Shown: piece after piece, positions 8,751-16,566 of the stretch | Position numbering within the stretch: position 1 is the stretch's first letter | Layout: each line of letters begins with the position of its first letter | Source: Microbacterium sp. USTB-Y | GTDB taxonomy: Bacteria > Actinomycetota > Actinomycetes > Actinomycetales > Microbacteriaceae | Reading direction: 5' to 3' | DNA: 64,000 nt | Assembly: GCF_023703415.1 (NCBI RefSeq) | Contig: NZ_JAGMTU010000006.1 | Coordinates: forward strand, 218,529-282,528 | Notes under the pieces: generated by a model | Databases searched by the model: none | What the model was told of the DNA's origin: nothing | What the model saw: the letters and a program-made list of their open reading frames with translations, nothing else | Position numbers and translations under genes: made by a program

Positions 8751-9227
8751 GTGAGCCTCACCACCGCCGCCGTCACCGAGAGGGTGCGTGCACGCCTGCG
8801 CGCCGAGCGCACGGACCCGTCCCTCCACCCCGGCGAGGCGCGCCGGATCGCCCAGTTCGAAGTGCGCCGGCACAACGATCAGGCCCTCGCCCGCGGCACG
8901 GCGACGATCGATGACGAGGACGCCTGCGTGCGCGATGTCCTGGCGGGAGTCGCGGGGTACGGGCCCCTGCAGCCGCTGCTCGACGACGACACGGTCGAGG
9001 AGATCTGGCTGAACGGCCCGTCGCAGGTGTTCGTCGCGCGCGCGGGGCGCAGCGAACGCGTGCCGATCGACGTGAGCGAGGCGCAGCTGCGCGACGTGGT
9101 CGAACGGATGCTGCACACCGCGGGGCGCCGTGTGGACATCGGGCAGCCGTTCGTCGACGCATCCCTCCCCGACGGATCCCGTCTGCACGTCGCGATCGCG
9201 GATACTGGTAGCACCGATTGTTGCTGA
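8751..9227 (+). pseudogene. cpaF: CpaF/TadA pilus-assembly ATPase, 5' half, interrupted by island
   Basis: This GTG-started fragment encodes the N-terminal domain of the tad secretion ATPase: an all-helical start, the GVAGYGPLQPLLDDDTVEEIWLNG signature, then VDASLPDGSRLHVAIAD. Homology ends at residue 151 (base 9203). Seven foreign residues (TGSTDCC) follow before a stop at 9225. In intact family members the next segment is the NIRKF block, which here reappears 7.4 kb downstream. Joined, the two parts give about 386-390 residues, a normal CpaF length. The nucleotide-binding domain is absent from this part, so the fragment alone cannot be an active ATPase. Confidence 0.9.
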
Positions 9228-9251
9228 GTCGCGTATTCACGAGCAATCGGT
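9213..9251. repeat. Inverted repeat at the left end of the island
   Basis: ACCGATTGTTGCT (9213-9225) and AGCAATCGGT (9242-9251) form an inverted repeat with one bulged base around GAGTCGCGTATTCACG. It starts about 10 bp inside the inferred left junction and could be a recombinase binding site. The right end has a different but similarly TTGC/GCAA-containing palindrome. Confidence 0.55.
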
Positions 9252-9297
9252 AGCTGTGCCGCTTGTTGGTGGAGCGCTGATTGATCAGCCGGTGCTG

Positions 9298-9303
9298 TAT
9301 AGT
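9298..9303 (+). promoter_or_regulatory. Probable -10 box of the Cd-resistance operon
   Basis: TATAGT lies 7 nt upstream of the cmtR ATG, a spacing that implies a leaderless or near-leaderless mRNA. No convincing -35 was recognised. CmtR-type sensors repress from this position. Confidence 0.5.
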
Positions 9304-9310
9304 TCAGTGC

Positions 9311-9670
9311 ATGCTGACTATTTCTTCGCGTCTCGACGTCATGAACCGGCTTGGCCGGGCCATGGCAGACCCGACGCGCTCTCGGATCCTGATGACGTTG
9401 CTCGGGGGACCGAGCTACCCGGCGGTGCTCTCACGTGAGCTCGACCTAACTCGCTCGAACGTGTCGAACCACCTCACTTGTCTGCGAGACTGCGGGATCG
9501 TGGTCGCTGAGCCTGAGGGCCGCCAGACTCGCTACGAGATCGCTGACCCGCATCTTGCTGCTGCGCTCGTCGTGCTCGTGGATGTGACGCTGGCTGTAGA
9601 TGAGCACGCACCTTGCGTGGACTCAGCGTGCACGGTGCCGGGCTGCTGCGGTACAGGGGCGGACGCGTGA
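9311..9670 (+). CDS. cmtR: CmtR-like ArsR-family Cd(II)/Pb(II) sensor
   Basis: This 119-residue winged-helix repressor resembles mycobacterial CmtR throughout: LGRAMADPTRSRIL, then LTRSNVSNHLTCLRDCGIVV, then the YEIADPHLAAAL helix. The CmtR metal ligands C57, C61 and C102 fall at exactly the same residue numbers here, and C107, C112 and C113 add a Cys-rich tail. Metal binding should release the operator and induce the downstream ATPase. The start at 9311 (MLTISSRLDV) is chosen by similarity and by the -10 box 7 nt upstream. Its stop overlaps the GTG of the ATPase gene. It is the first gene inside the island. Confidence 0.9.
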   Translation: MLTISSRLDVMNRLGRAMADPTRSRILMTLLGGPSYPAVLSRELDLTRSNVSNHLTCLRDCGIVVAEPEGRQTRYEIADPHLAAALVVLVDVTLAVDEHAPCVDSACTVPGCCGTGADA

Positions 9671-11580
9671 GTGCGGCGTGTGGCTGCGAGCACGAGCCTG
9701 CCGTTGCGGCGGATGAGCCCGAAGAGGTGGAGCGGCCCTGGTGGAAGGACCGCGGGATCATGGTGCCGGTCTTCTCCGGTGTCGCGTTCCTGACAGGTCT
9801 GGTCTTCGAGTGGTCCGTTCTCGAGATCCCGGCGCTCATGCTGTTCTGGGCCGGCCTGTTGCTGGGCGCGTCGACGTTCACGCCCGGCGCGATTCGCAAG
9901 CTGTTCAAGGGCAAACTCGGCATCGGGCTGCTGATGACGATCAGCGCGATCGGCGCGGTCATCCTCGGCTACGTCGAAGAGGCCGCGGCGCTGGCGTTCC
10001 TGTACTCAATCGCAGAGGCCCTCGAGGACAAGGCGATGGACCGCGCCCGTGGCGGACTGCGGGCGCTGCTGAAGCTCGTGCCGGAGACGGCGACAGTGCT
10101 GCGCGACGGGGTGTCCGTGCAGGTTCAGGCGAAAGAGCTGACGGTCGGCCAGGTCATGGTGGTCCGTCCGGGTGAGCGGATCGCGACCGACGGGATCGTC
10201 CGGGCGGGGCGTTCCAGCCTGGACACCTCGGCGATCACCGGAGAGTCGATCCCGGTTGAGGTCGAGCCCGGCGCTGCGGTGTCGGCCGGCGCGATCAACA
10301 GCGCCGGCGCGCTGGAGGTCGAGACGACCGCGGCGGGCACCGACAACTCGCTCACCACGATCGTCGAGCTGGTGGAGCAGGCGCAGACCGAGAAGGGCGA
10401 GCGGGCGCGTCTCGCCGACCGGATCGCGCGGCCGCTGGTCCCGGGTGTGCTGATCCTCGCCGCCCTCGTCGCGATCATCGGGTCGCTGCTGGGCGACCCG
10501 GAGGTATGGATCACCCGCGCGCTCGTCGTGCTGGTCGCCGCCTCTCCGTGCGCGCTGGCGATCTCTGTGCCGCTGACGGTCGTCGCCGCGATCGGCGCGG
10601 CGAGCAAGTTCGGCGTGATCATCAAATCCGGCGCGGTGTTCGAGCGCTTCGGAACGGTCCGGCACGTCGCGGTCGACAAGACCGGCACCCTCACCCGCAA
10701 CGAGCCCGCGGTCACCGCCGTCCTCACCGCGGACGGCGTGACCGAGACGCAGGCACTGGCCTGGGCGGCGGCGCTGGAGCAGCACAGCACGCACCCCCTC
10801 GCCTCCGCGATCACCGCCGCCGCCCCGGGCGTTCCCGCGGCCGCGGACGTGACCGAGCAGGCCGGACACGGCATCGAAGGCACCGTCGACGGCGTGACGA
10901 TCACCGTCGGCAGCCCCCGCTGGCTCGACGCCGGCGAGCTCGGCGACCGGGTCGCGCTTCTTGAGGAACAGGGCATGACCGTCGTGATCGTCCACCGCGG
11001 TGGAGTGGCGGTCGCCGCGATCGGTGTCCGCGACGAGCTGCGCCCCGAAGTCCCCGAAGTCGTCCGCACGCTCGCGGATCAGGGTATCGGCGTGACGATG
11101 CTCACCGGGGACAACGCCCGCACTGCTCGTGCGCTGGCTGCGCAGGCGGGGATCGGTGACGTGCGCGCGGAGCTGCGTCCCGAGGACAAGGCGGCCGCGA
11201 TCGGCGAGTTGTCGAAGGCGGGATCGGTCGCGATGATCGGCGACGGCATCAACGACGCCCCGGCCCTGGCGTCCGCGGACATCGGCATCGCGATGGGGGC
11301 GACCGGCTCCGATGCAGCGATCGAGTCCGCGGACGTGGCCTTCACCGGCCATGACCTGCGTCTCATCCCGCGGGCGTTCGACCACGCCCGGCGGGGCCGG
11401 CGGATCATCAACCAGAACATCATCCTGTCGCTGCTGATCATCACCGCACTGCTCCCGCTGGCGCTGTTCGGTGTGCTGGGACTTGCGGCTGTCGTCCTGG
11501 TCCACGAGGTCGCGGAGGTCATCGTGATCCTCAACGGCCTGCGCGCCGCACGCACCCGCACACCACGGTTGGCGAGCTGA
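9667..11580 (+). CDS. P1B-4-type heavy-metal-exporting ATPase (CmtA/CtpG-like)
   Basis: This 637-residue P-type ATPase has TGES at 191-194 (actuator), SPC at 293-295 in the permeation helix, phosphorylated D337 in DKTGTLT, HP in STHPLASAI, MLTGDN, and GDGINDAPAL. The SPC motif and a late-helix VHEVAEV are typical of P1B-4 pumps (Cd, Pb, Co, Zn). No N-terminal HMA domain is present; instead the protein opens with MSAACGCEHE, a possible metal-docking site. The GTG start overlaps cmtR by 4 bp and the stop overlaps cadD by 1 bp, so one operon is likely. In mycobacteria CmtR controls the same kind of pump, which supports a Cd/Pb role. Confidence 0.92.
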   Translation: MSAACGCEHEPAVAADEPEEVERPWWKDRGIMVPVFSGVAFLTGLVFEWSVLEIPALMLFWAGLLLGASTFTPGAIRKLFKGKLGIGLLMTISAIGAVILGYVEEAAALAFLYSIAEALEDKAMDRARGGLRALLKLVPETATVLRDGVSVQVQAKELTVGQVMVVRPGERIATDGIVRAGRSSLDTSAITGESIPVEVEPGAAVSAGAINSAGALEVETTAAGTDNSLTTIVELVEQAQTEKGERARLADRIARPLVPGVLILAALVAIIGSLLGDPEVWITRALVVLVAASPCALAISVPLTVVAAIGAASKFGVIIKSGAVFERFGTVRHVAVDKTGTLTRNEPAVTAVLTADGVTETQALAWAAALEQHSTHPLASAITAAAPGVPAAADVTEQAGHGIEGTVDGVTITVGSPRWLDAGELGDRVALLEEQGMTVVIVHRGGVAVAAIGVRDELRPEVPEVVRTLADQGIGVTMLTGDNARTARALAAQAGIGDVRAELRPEDKAAAIGELSKAGSVAMIGDGINDAPALASADIGIAMGATGSDAAIESADVAFTGHDLRLIPRAFDHARRGRRIINQNIILSLLIITALLPLALFGVLGLAAVVLVHEVAEVIVILNGLRAARTRTPRLAS

Positions 11581-12191
11581 TGCTCGCGACCATCGGCTCA
11601 GCGATCGGCCTGTTCGCTGCGACCAACATCGACGACATCGTCGTGCTCACGGTGCTGTTCCTTGCCTCCAGCCGGGGGAAGCCACGGCCGTGGCAGATCA
11701 TTGCTGGCCAGTATCTCGGGTTCATCACCCTCGTCGTGATCAGCGTGATCGCCGCGCTCGGTCTCACGATCGTCCCGGACGAATGGGTGGGCTTCCTCGG
11801 TCTCATCCCGCTCGGCATCGGCATCTGGACCCTAGTGCGCGGCCTGCGCCGCAACGGCGACGATGATGATGACGACGACGACAAGATCAGCGCAGTAGGC
11901 CTGTGGGGCGTCGCGGGGATCACGATCGCCAACGGGGCGGACAACATCTCCCTCTACACGCCGATCTTCCGCACCAGCACTCCCGGCGACGTCGTGATCA
12001 TGATCGTCGTGTTCCTGATCCTCGTCGCCGTCTGGTGTGCCGCCGGACGCCTGATCGGCACGCACAAGGCGGTCACCGAGACGCTCGAGCGCGTCGAGCA
12101 CTGGCTCGTCCCGGTCGTGTTCATCGGCCTGGGCCTGTTCATCCTGATCGAGTCCGGCGTCATCGTCCGTCTCTTCGAGGTCCTCGCATGA
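11580..12191 (+). CDS. cadD: CadD-family cadmium resistance transporter
   Basis: This 203-residue membrane protein has about five or six helices. It opens MLATIGSAIGLFAATNIDDIVVLTVLF, where NIDD is a family signature, and a second NGADNISLYTP lies in the later half, forming the internal repeat seen in CadD/LysE-like transporters. An Asp run after LRRNG in the central cytoplasmic loop (about residues 92-100) may bind cations. Family members confer cadmium resistance in staphylococci. It overlaps the ATPase gene and the lspA gene by 1 and 4 bp, so it belongs to the same operon and presumably provides a second Cd route. Confidence 0.88.
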   Translation: MLATIGSAIGLFAATNIDDIVVLTVLFLASSRGKPRPWQIIAGQYLGFITLVVISVIAALGLTIVPDEWVGFLGLIPLGIGIWTLVRGLRRNGDDDDDDDDKISAVGLWGVAGITIANGADNISLYTPIFRTSTPGDVVIMIVVFLILVAVWCAAGRLIGTHKAVTETLERVEHWLVPVVFIGLGLFILIESGVIVRLFEVLA

Positions 12192-12712
12192 CTCCGGACA
12201 CGAACGCAGACGTTGAGTCGGCATCGGAACAGCGGCCGCAGAGGGGGCGCTGGCGGCTCACTGCCTGGGCACTCCTGATCGCCGTGGTCGTCGTCTTCAT
12301 CGATCAGGGGACGAAGGCATGGGCCGAGGCCACTCTGTCGGAGCACGAGCGCATCCCGCTGATCGGCGACCTGCTCGGCCTGCAACTCGCCTACAACCCC
12401 GGCGCGGCATTCTCCTTCGGCGAGGGCTCCACCTGGGTGTTCGCTCTCATCGCCGTCGCGGCCACGGTCACCGCGATCGTGTTCGCCTTCCGAGTCCGAC
12501 GCCCCGGATGGGCGATCGTGATCGGTGCGCTCGGCGGGGCCGCAGCCTCGCACGCCGGCGACCGGCTTTTCCGCCAACCAGGATTCGCGCAGGGGCACGT
12601 CGTGGACTTCCTCGCCTACGGCAACTGGTTCATCGGGAACGTCGCCGACATCGTCATCGTCATCGCCGCGATCGCCGGAGCGCTCCTGATGCTCCGCAGC
12701 GCCGAGAACTGA
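12188..12712 (+). CDS. lspA: Signal peptidase II (lipoprotein signal peptidase), island copy
   Basis: This 174-residue aspartyl protease has four membrane segments. Family blocks are FIDQGTKAWA, LAYNPGAAFSFGEG, GDRLFRQPG and GHVVDFLAYGNWFIGNVADIVI, with catalytic Asp residues expected in GDR and VAD. The first Asp block has H-A-G-D-R where most family members have N-x-x-D-R. lspA-like genes recur in metal-resistance operons (for example pbrC in the pbr lead operon). It is therefore likely an accessory copy; the housekeeping lspA is presumably elsewhere. It overlaps cadD by 4 bp. Confidence 0.9.
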   Translation: MTPDTNADVESASEQRPQRGRWRLTAWALLIAVVVVFIDQGTKAWAEATLSEHERIPLIGDLLGLQLAYNPGAAFSFGEGSTWVFALIAVAATVTAIVFAFRVRRPGWAIVIGALGGAAASHAGDRLFRQPGFAQGHVVDFLAYGNWFIGNVADIVIVIAAIAGALLMLRSAEN

Positions 12713-12723
12713 GAGGACCAACC

Positions 12724-13035
12724 ATGGAGATCACCCTGCAATACTTCGACGGCTGCCCCAACTGGGAGGCGCTCGACCAGCGGCTCGCTCAGGTCGTCGA
12801 TGGCCGATCAGATGTCCGGATCACGCATCAGCGAGTCGAGACCGCTGAGGACGCGGTGCGACTTGGGTTCCACGGGTCCCCGACCGTGCTCGTCGACGGT
12901 GTGGACCCCTTCGCTGACGAGCACGCCACTGTCGGGCTCGCCTGCAGGGTGTTCCGCACCCCAGCGGGGCTCGCCGGGTCGCCAACCGTCGACCAGCTGC
13001 GTGTAGCGATATCGGGCCAAGGCTCCGAGGTGTGA
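12724..13035 (+). CDS. Small thioredoxin-fold protein of metal cassette
   Basis: This 103-residue protein opens MEITLQYFDGCPNWEALDQRL and continues with GFHGSPTVLVDGVDPF, a thioredoxin-like beta-alpha-beta with the cis-Pro SPTVLVDG block. Only one Cys (CPNW) occupies the active-site position, and a second Cys (LACRVF) lies about 50 residues later. Similar short proteins are often annotated as thioredoxin-family or alkylmercury-lyase-like and sit in mer or cad clusters, where they may handle thiol-bound metal. It lies 11 bp after lspA on the same strand, with GAGAGGACC as Shine-Dalgarno. Function is inferred from fold and context only. Confidence 0.75.
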   Translation: MEITLQYFDGCPNWEALDQRLAQVVDGRSDVRITHQRVETAEDAVRLGFHGSPTVLVDGVDPFADEHATVGLACRVFRTPAGLAGSPTVDQLRVAISGQGSEV

Positions 13036-13042
13036 TGCTCGG

Positions 13043-14992
13043 TCAGGCATGGGTGGAACGGAGTGCCGGATAGTCGGACCACTCACCGCCGGCGAGACGC
13101 GACCATGCGGCAGCGGACGCGGTCGTGATGCCGAGGAGATCCGAGACGATCCGGGGATGCATTTGCCGGGTGAGCTCGATGAGCGCTGTTGTGCGGGCGC
13201 TTCCGGTGAGCAGGCCTTCGGCGCGAAGACGGCGGCTCAGCGGGCCTGGGGTGAGGTGTTTGCCAGGGTTCCGACCGGGGAAGAGCCATCCCTCGGGATG
13301 CCTCGCGGATGCGGCGACGAGGTTGACCATCGCATTCCCGAGGATTTCAGGGAGTTCGATCGGCTCGGCCCCGACGGTGAGCGTTACGGGCCGCGAGTTC
13401 GTATCGACCTGTGCCCGTGTGATCGTGACGATGCGGGTCAGCTGGATCCCGTAGAGCAGCACGAGGAGGCCCGCGGCTCGGGTCTTCGGGTCCATGTCGG
13501 CAGCGGAGAGGAACCTGCGGGCCATTTGCCATCGGTGGTCGGAGGCGTAGTCTCGGCCTTCGAGACGATGGGATCGGAACTCGACCCGAACGGTGCTCAG
13601 CCGGTGCTTTCGCAGCCAGCGAGTGAATGGTGCCAGCGCGTCGCGTTGGCTCGGCGAATCGGTCAGATACGCGTCAAGTCGGCGCTGCGGGAAGGTCGCC
13701 AACGTCTCCTGCTGCGACCGGATCTCTCGAAGGAACGCGGCGCAGTACTTCAGCGCAGCCCGTTGCCTCAGGAAGCCGGAAGCAGGGCTGGACGCGCTGC
13801 GCAGGGTCCGAGCGGAACGGAGGAGCTCCCAGGTGCAGTAGCGGCGCAGTATCAGCCGGTCTTCAGGATCCTCGATGTCATCGAGCCAGCCGTTGAGCCA
13901 GTGGTCGAAACGCGTGCTCTCGACGTCAAGCTCCGGCAGCACGCCGGAACGGACCAGCAGTGAGAGGAGGAACGCGACCGACTGTCCCGAGCGGGCTCGG
14001 GTGATGATCGCCTCGGCGGTGAGTGGCAGGGTCCCGTCCGCGAGCTCGCGGAGCACCATCGCGCACTTGCTCTTGTGTAGCCAGCGTTCAAGCGACGCCG
14101 CTTTGCCATGGTGCGTGAGCAGATAGTCAGCAAGGGGGTGGAGGTCCGCGCGGATCTCTCCCGCATCGTCGGCGAGAAGCTGTTGGATCGCGACTGGCCG
14201 GCGGCACTCGACGCAGAGGTGATGTTTGCGAATCTCCTCAATCGAGCCGCATCCGGGACAGGCCATCGTGATCGGAGCGCCCGCGCAATCAGCGCAGACC
14301 TTCTGACCGTTCATGAAGCCCGTCAGGAACACCCTGCGCGTGCACTCGGGACAAGGTTGTGGTCTGCGCATCGCGTAGTAGCAGCGCGCGCATACTCGTC
14401 GTCCGTCAAGGTGCGAAGCAACGCGACCAGGTTCTCCGCAGAGACCACAGGTCTTGACCGGCGCGGTGTAACAGGCCAGACAGACGAGTTGCGGGCGGCG
14501 GACGATGATGGTCGCATGCTGACCGCATCGCGAGCAGTCGCCGAACGATCGAGGGTCGGCTCGCCAACAGTCACGGCAGAAGCGCTGTCCGTCGATCGTG
14601 CGCTGCACGGGCCGGACCCGGCCACAGGACGCGCACGAGACGGACCGGGCGTTCCGCTCGCATCGGGAACAGTGCCGACCACCGCTCGGCGTCTTGTGGG
14701 GCATTCTCACCGCACGTCCGCAGGACTCGCACGTCGGCAGCACCACCCGGCTTGCCCCTTCTTCGACCAACACACGGGCCAGATCCTGAACGGTCACCGG
14801 GACGTTCGCATGCTGCCCCTCCAGGACTCCGGGCTGCTTGATCAGCGCGAGCTCAAGAAGCCGCTGCGTGAGGGGTGCTGGCGCGACCGAATGCACGATC
14901 TCAGCGAGTCGCTCGGGAGAGATTTCGGGAATGAGAGGGCGGACGAGAGCGACGACTTCCGCGACTCGCGGCAGCTGCGGAGGCTTGGCCAC
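13043..14992 (-). CDS. Zinc-ribbon protein with degenerate tyrosine-recombinase domain
   Basis: This 649-residue protein is the third gene of the recombinase module. After a helical N-terminus (1-85), residues 88-263 contain twelve CxxC pairs (C88/91, 108/111, 120/123, 139/142, 153/156, 171/174, 182/185, 201/204, 214/217, 233/236, 245/248, 260/263), enough for six zinc ribbons. The C-terminal 350 residues look like a tyrosine recombinase: a SAM-like helical part, LLYGIQLTRIVTITRAQVD for box I, and GSARTTALIELTRQMHPRIVSDLLG for box II. The catalytic set is eroded, with GSAR for HxxR, LLGI for LLGH and no clear Tyr. It may therefore be a structural or DNA-binding partner of the active recombinase. 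It starts 5 bp after the HTH gene ends. Confidence 0.75.
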   Translation of the reverse strand: MAKPPQLPRVAEVVALVRPLIPEISPERLAEIVHSVAPAPLTQRLLELALIKQPGVLEGQHANVPVTVQDLARVLVEEGASRVVLPTCESCGRAVRMPHKTPSGGRHCSRCERNARSVSCASCGRVRPVQRTIDGQRFCRDCWRADPRSFGDCSRCGQHATIIVRRPQLVCLACYTAPVKTCGLCGEPGRVASHLDGRRVCARCYYAMRRPQPCPECTRRVFLTGFMNGQKVCADCAGAPITMACPGCGSIEEIRKHHLCVECRRPVAIQQLLADDAGEIRADLHPLADYLLTHHGKAASLERWLHKSKCAMVLRELADGTLPLTAEAIITRARSGQSVAFLLSLLVRSGVLPELDVESTRFDHWLNGWLDDIEDPEDRLILRRYCTWELLRSARTLRSASSPASGFLRQRAALKYCAAFLREIRSQQETLATFPQRRLDAYLTDSPSQRDALAPFTRWLRKHRLSTVRVEFRSHRLEGRDYASDHRWQMARRFLSAADMDPKTRAAGLLVLLYGIQLTRIVTITRAQVDTNSRPVTLTVGAEPIELPEILGNAMVNLVAASARHPEGWLFPGRNPGKHLTPGPLSRRLRAEGLLTGSARTTALIELTRQMHPRIVSDLLGITTASAAAWSRLAGGEWSDYPALRSTHA

Positions 14993-14997
14993 CGCGG

Positions 14998-15333
14998 CTA
15001 CTTCGTACGCGGCCGACGAATCGCCGCGCGAACAGGACGGAGATCACCGATCGACCCCCGTGTCGCCTCCTCGCCCACCGCCACCGGGGCCGTGACCTCC
15101 CGGCGAGTGATCGTCACGAGATCGTCGAGCGAGCACTCCAGCGCATCGCACAACGCCGCCAACACGTCGAGACGCACCCGCTGTGGCGGCTGAGTCACCA
15201 GCCGATAGACCTGCTCCCGGGACAGGTCGATGCCGCGCTCTTCGAGCAGGGGCTTCAGCTTGGAGGTCTGGAAGATCCCGCGCGAGGCCATCACGCTGCG
15301 CAGATTCCAGCCTGTGTCGAGTTCAACGTTCAT
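14998..15333 (-). CDS. Small Cro/C1-type HTH protein of the recombinase module
   Basis: This 111-residue protein has a Cro/C1 HTH in residues 13-75: LRSVMASRGIFQTSKLKPLLEERGIDLSREQVYRLV, then RVRLDVLAALCDALECSLDDLV. A basic tail ends RPVRAAIRRPRTK. Its first codons overlap the end of the recombinase gene by 11 bp and it ends 5 bp before the zinc-ribbon gene, so the three are one transcript. It may regulate the module or act as a directionality factor. Neither role can be shown from sequence alone. Confidence 0.82.
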   Translation of the reverse strand: MNVELDTGWNLRSVMASRGIFQTSKLKPLLEERGIDLSREQVYRLVTQPPQRVRLDVLAALCDALECSLDDLVTITRREVTAPVAVGEEATRGSIGDLRPVRAAIRRPRTK

Positions 15334-16441
15334 CAGCTTCTCCTTCGATGAGGGCCTTCAGCGCTTCGGCGAGCACACGGTTCTTGTAGTCCGAGCTGAC
15401 GGAGGCGTAGATCGAGGTCGTCGAGGCATGCATGTGCCCGACCTGCTCTTGGACGAATCGATCGGTATACCCGAATTCCAGAAGGTGAGTGACATAGGAA
15501 TGTCGGAGGCTGTGCAGCGTCAGATCCTTCGACAGGCCGGCCTCGTCCCGCACCTCCGCGAACCTCCGGTCGAGATACCCAGCGGACAGCCGCGTACGCC
15601 GCTCGGTCACCCAGAGCGCGTTGAGGTCGTCTCCGGGCGCGAAGCGCTCCCTTGCCTGCTCGAGCCATTGCTGCATGCCGGGGACCCACCAGTCGAATTC
15701 CGGCACCAGCAGCACCGTGCGACGTCGTGGCGCGCCACCGCCCGCGGCCTTCGCCCATCGCACGTGGACCGCGCCGTAGGGCCCCCACTGGCGCATCTTG
15801 GCGTTGTGGTGCAAGTCGACGGTATCGAGCATCACCGCCTCGGTGCGGCGTAGACCAAACGCGTAGACCGTCTTCAGCAACTGGGCATCCCGCAACGCGC
15901 CGAGAGCACCCTTTCGCCCGGAGTTCACGAGCAGCTCGACGCGGGCGTCGGCCGTGTCAAACAGGCTCTCGATCTCGTCGTACGTGAACGGGCGACGCTT
16001 CCCATCGCCTTCGAACTCGAACCGGTGCGCCACCGTGTTCCACGGCAAGCACACCTGCGAGGGGACCTCCCCAAACTCGCGATCGCAGATCTCCATCCAG
16101 TCGTACAACGGGTTCGTGAGGTAGTCACAGAACCCACGGATAGACCCATGGTTGGCGCGCATCGTCGACAGCGTCCGGGTGCGACCGCCAGACTCAGCAG
16201 TGAACTCATCCACATCCGCGACCGTCCACCTCCACGGCGGTTTGTCCACGAAATCACGGAACCGCGTCACCGTCGCCGTCCGATTCCGGATCGTCTGCTC
16301 ACGGAGCCCGCGCGACAGCTGCTGGTTCCGCCAACCATCAATCATCGCGCTGAAGACCTGCGCTTCCGGGTTCGCCAGTGCGACGTTCGAGGATGAAGTG
16401 ATCAGTCGAAGCGCCGCTGGAGAGGCCCCAAAATCTTGCAT
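15323..16441 (-). CDS. Tyrosine site-specific recombinase (integrase) of the island
   Basis: Counting from the ATG at 16441, this is a 372-residue integrase with a SAM-like core-binding domain (about 25-120) and a catalytic domain. The catalytic residues are R198 (AFGLRRTEAVMLD), H310 and R313 (LHSLRHSYVTHLLE), H336 (VGHMHAST) and Y345 (SIYASVSS). All are present, so the enzyme is probably active. An open frame continues 4 codons upstream to a TTG at 16453, but a TTGACA/TACTTT promoter places transcription start downstream of that codon, favouring the ATG. The start region overlaps a TTGCA/TGCAA palindrome repeated near the right junction. It is the first gene of the three-gene module. Confidence 0.88.
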   Translation of the reverse strand: MQDFGASPAALRLITSSSNVALANPEAQVFSAMIDGWRNQQLSRGLREQTIRNRTATVTRFRDFVDKPPWRWTVADVDEFTAESGGRTRTLSTMRANHGSIRGFCDYLTNPLYDWMEICDREFGEVPSQVCLPWNTVAHRFEFEGDGKRRPFTYDEIESLFDTADARVELLVNSGRKGALGALRDAQLLKTVYAFGLRRTEAVMLDTVDLHHNAKMRQWGPYGAVHVRWAKAAGGGAPRRRTVLLVPEFDWWVPGMQQWLEQARERFAPGDDLNALWVTERRTRLSAGYLDRRFAEVRDEAGLSKDLTLHSLRHSYVTHLLEFGYTDRFVQEQVGHMHASTTSIYASVSSDYKNRVLAEALKALIEGEADER

Positions 16442-16450
16442 TAGATGCAA
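16436..16450. repeat. Palindromic site TTGCATTNNNTGCAA, copy 1
   Basis: TTGCATTAGATGCAA overlaps the predicted transcription start and ATG of the integrase. The same sequence apart from the 3-nt centre recurs at 16575-16589. It could be an operator or a recombinase-binding site. Confidence 0.6.
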
Positions 16451-16451
16451 C

Positions 16452-16481
16452 AAAGTATGGGACAGTGCATCACCTTGTCAA
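16452..16481 (-). promoter_or_regulatory. Promoter of the recombinase module
   Basis: On the minus strand, TTGACA (16481-16476) and TACTTT (16457-16452) are separated by 18 nt. This places the transcript start a few bases before or at the integrase ATG, in effect a leaderless mRNA. Confidence 0.6.
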
Positions 16482-16566
16482 CTCAGATCACAGTATTCGC
16501 TAGATCTCGCTGTTATGGTCAGGGCGGTTCCGCACCTCCTCAGGGGAATAGACGTCGTTTGCAAGT

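Noticed and set aside
9667..11580. Classic CadA (P1B-2, CPC motif) identity for the island ATPase
   Set aside because: The permeation motif is SPC and there is no N-terminal HMA domain, which fits P1B-4 pumps such as CtpG better.
15323..16453. TTG at 16453 as integrase start
   Set aside because: The predicted promoter -10 ends at 16452, so the TTG would be upstream of transcription start; the ATG at 16441 fits better.
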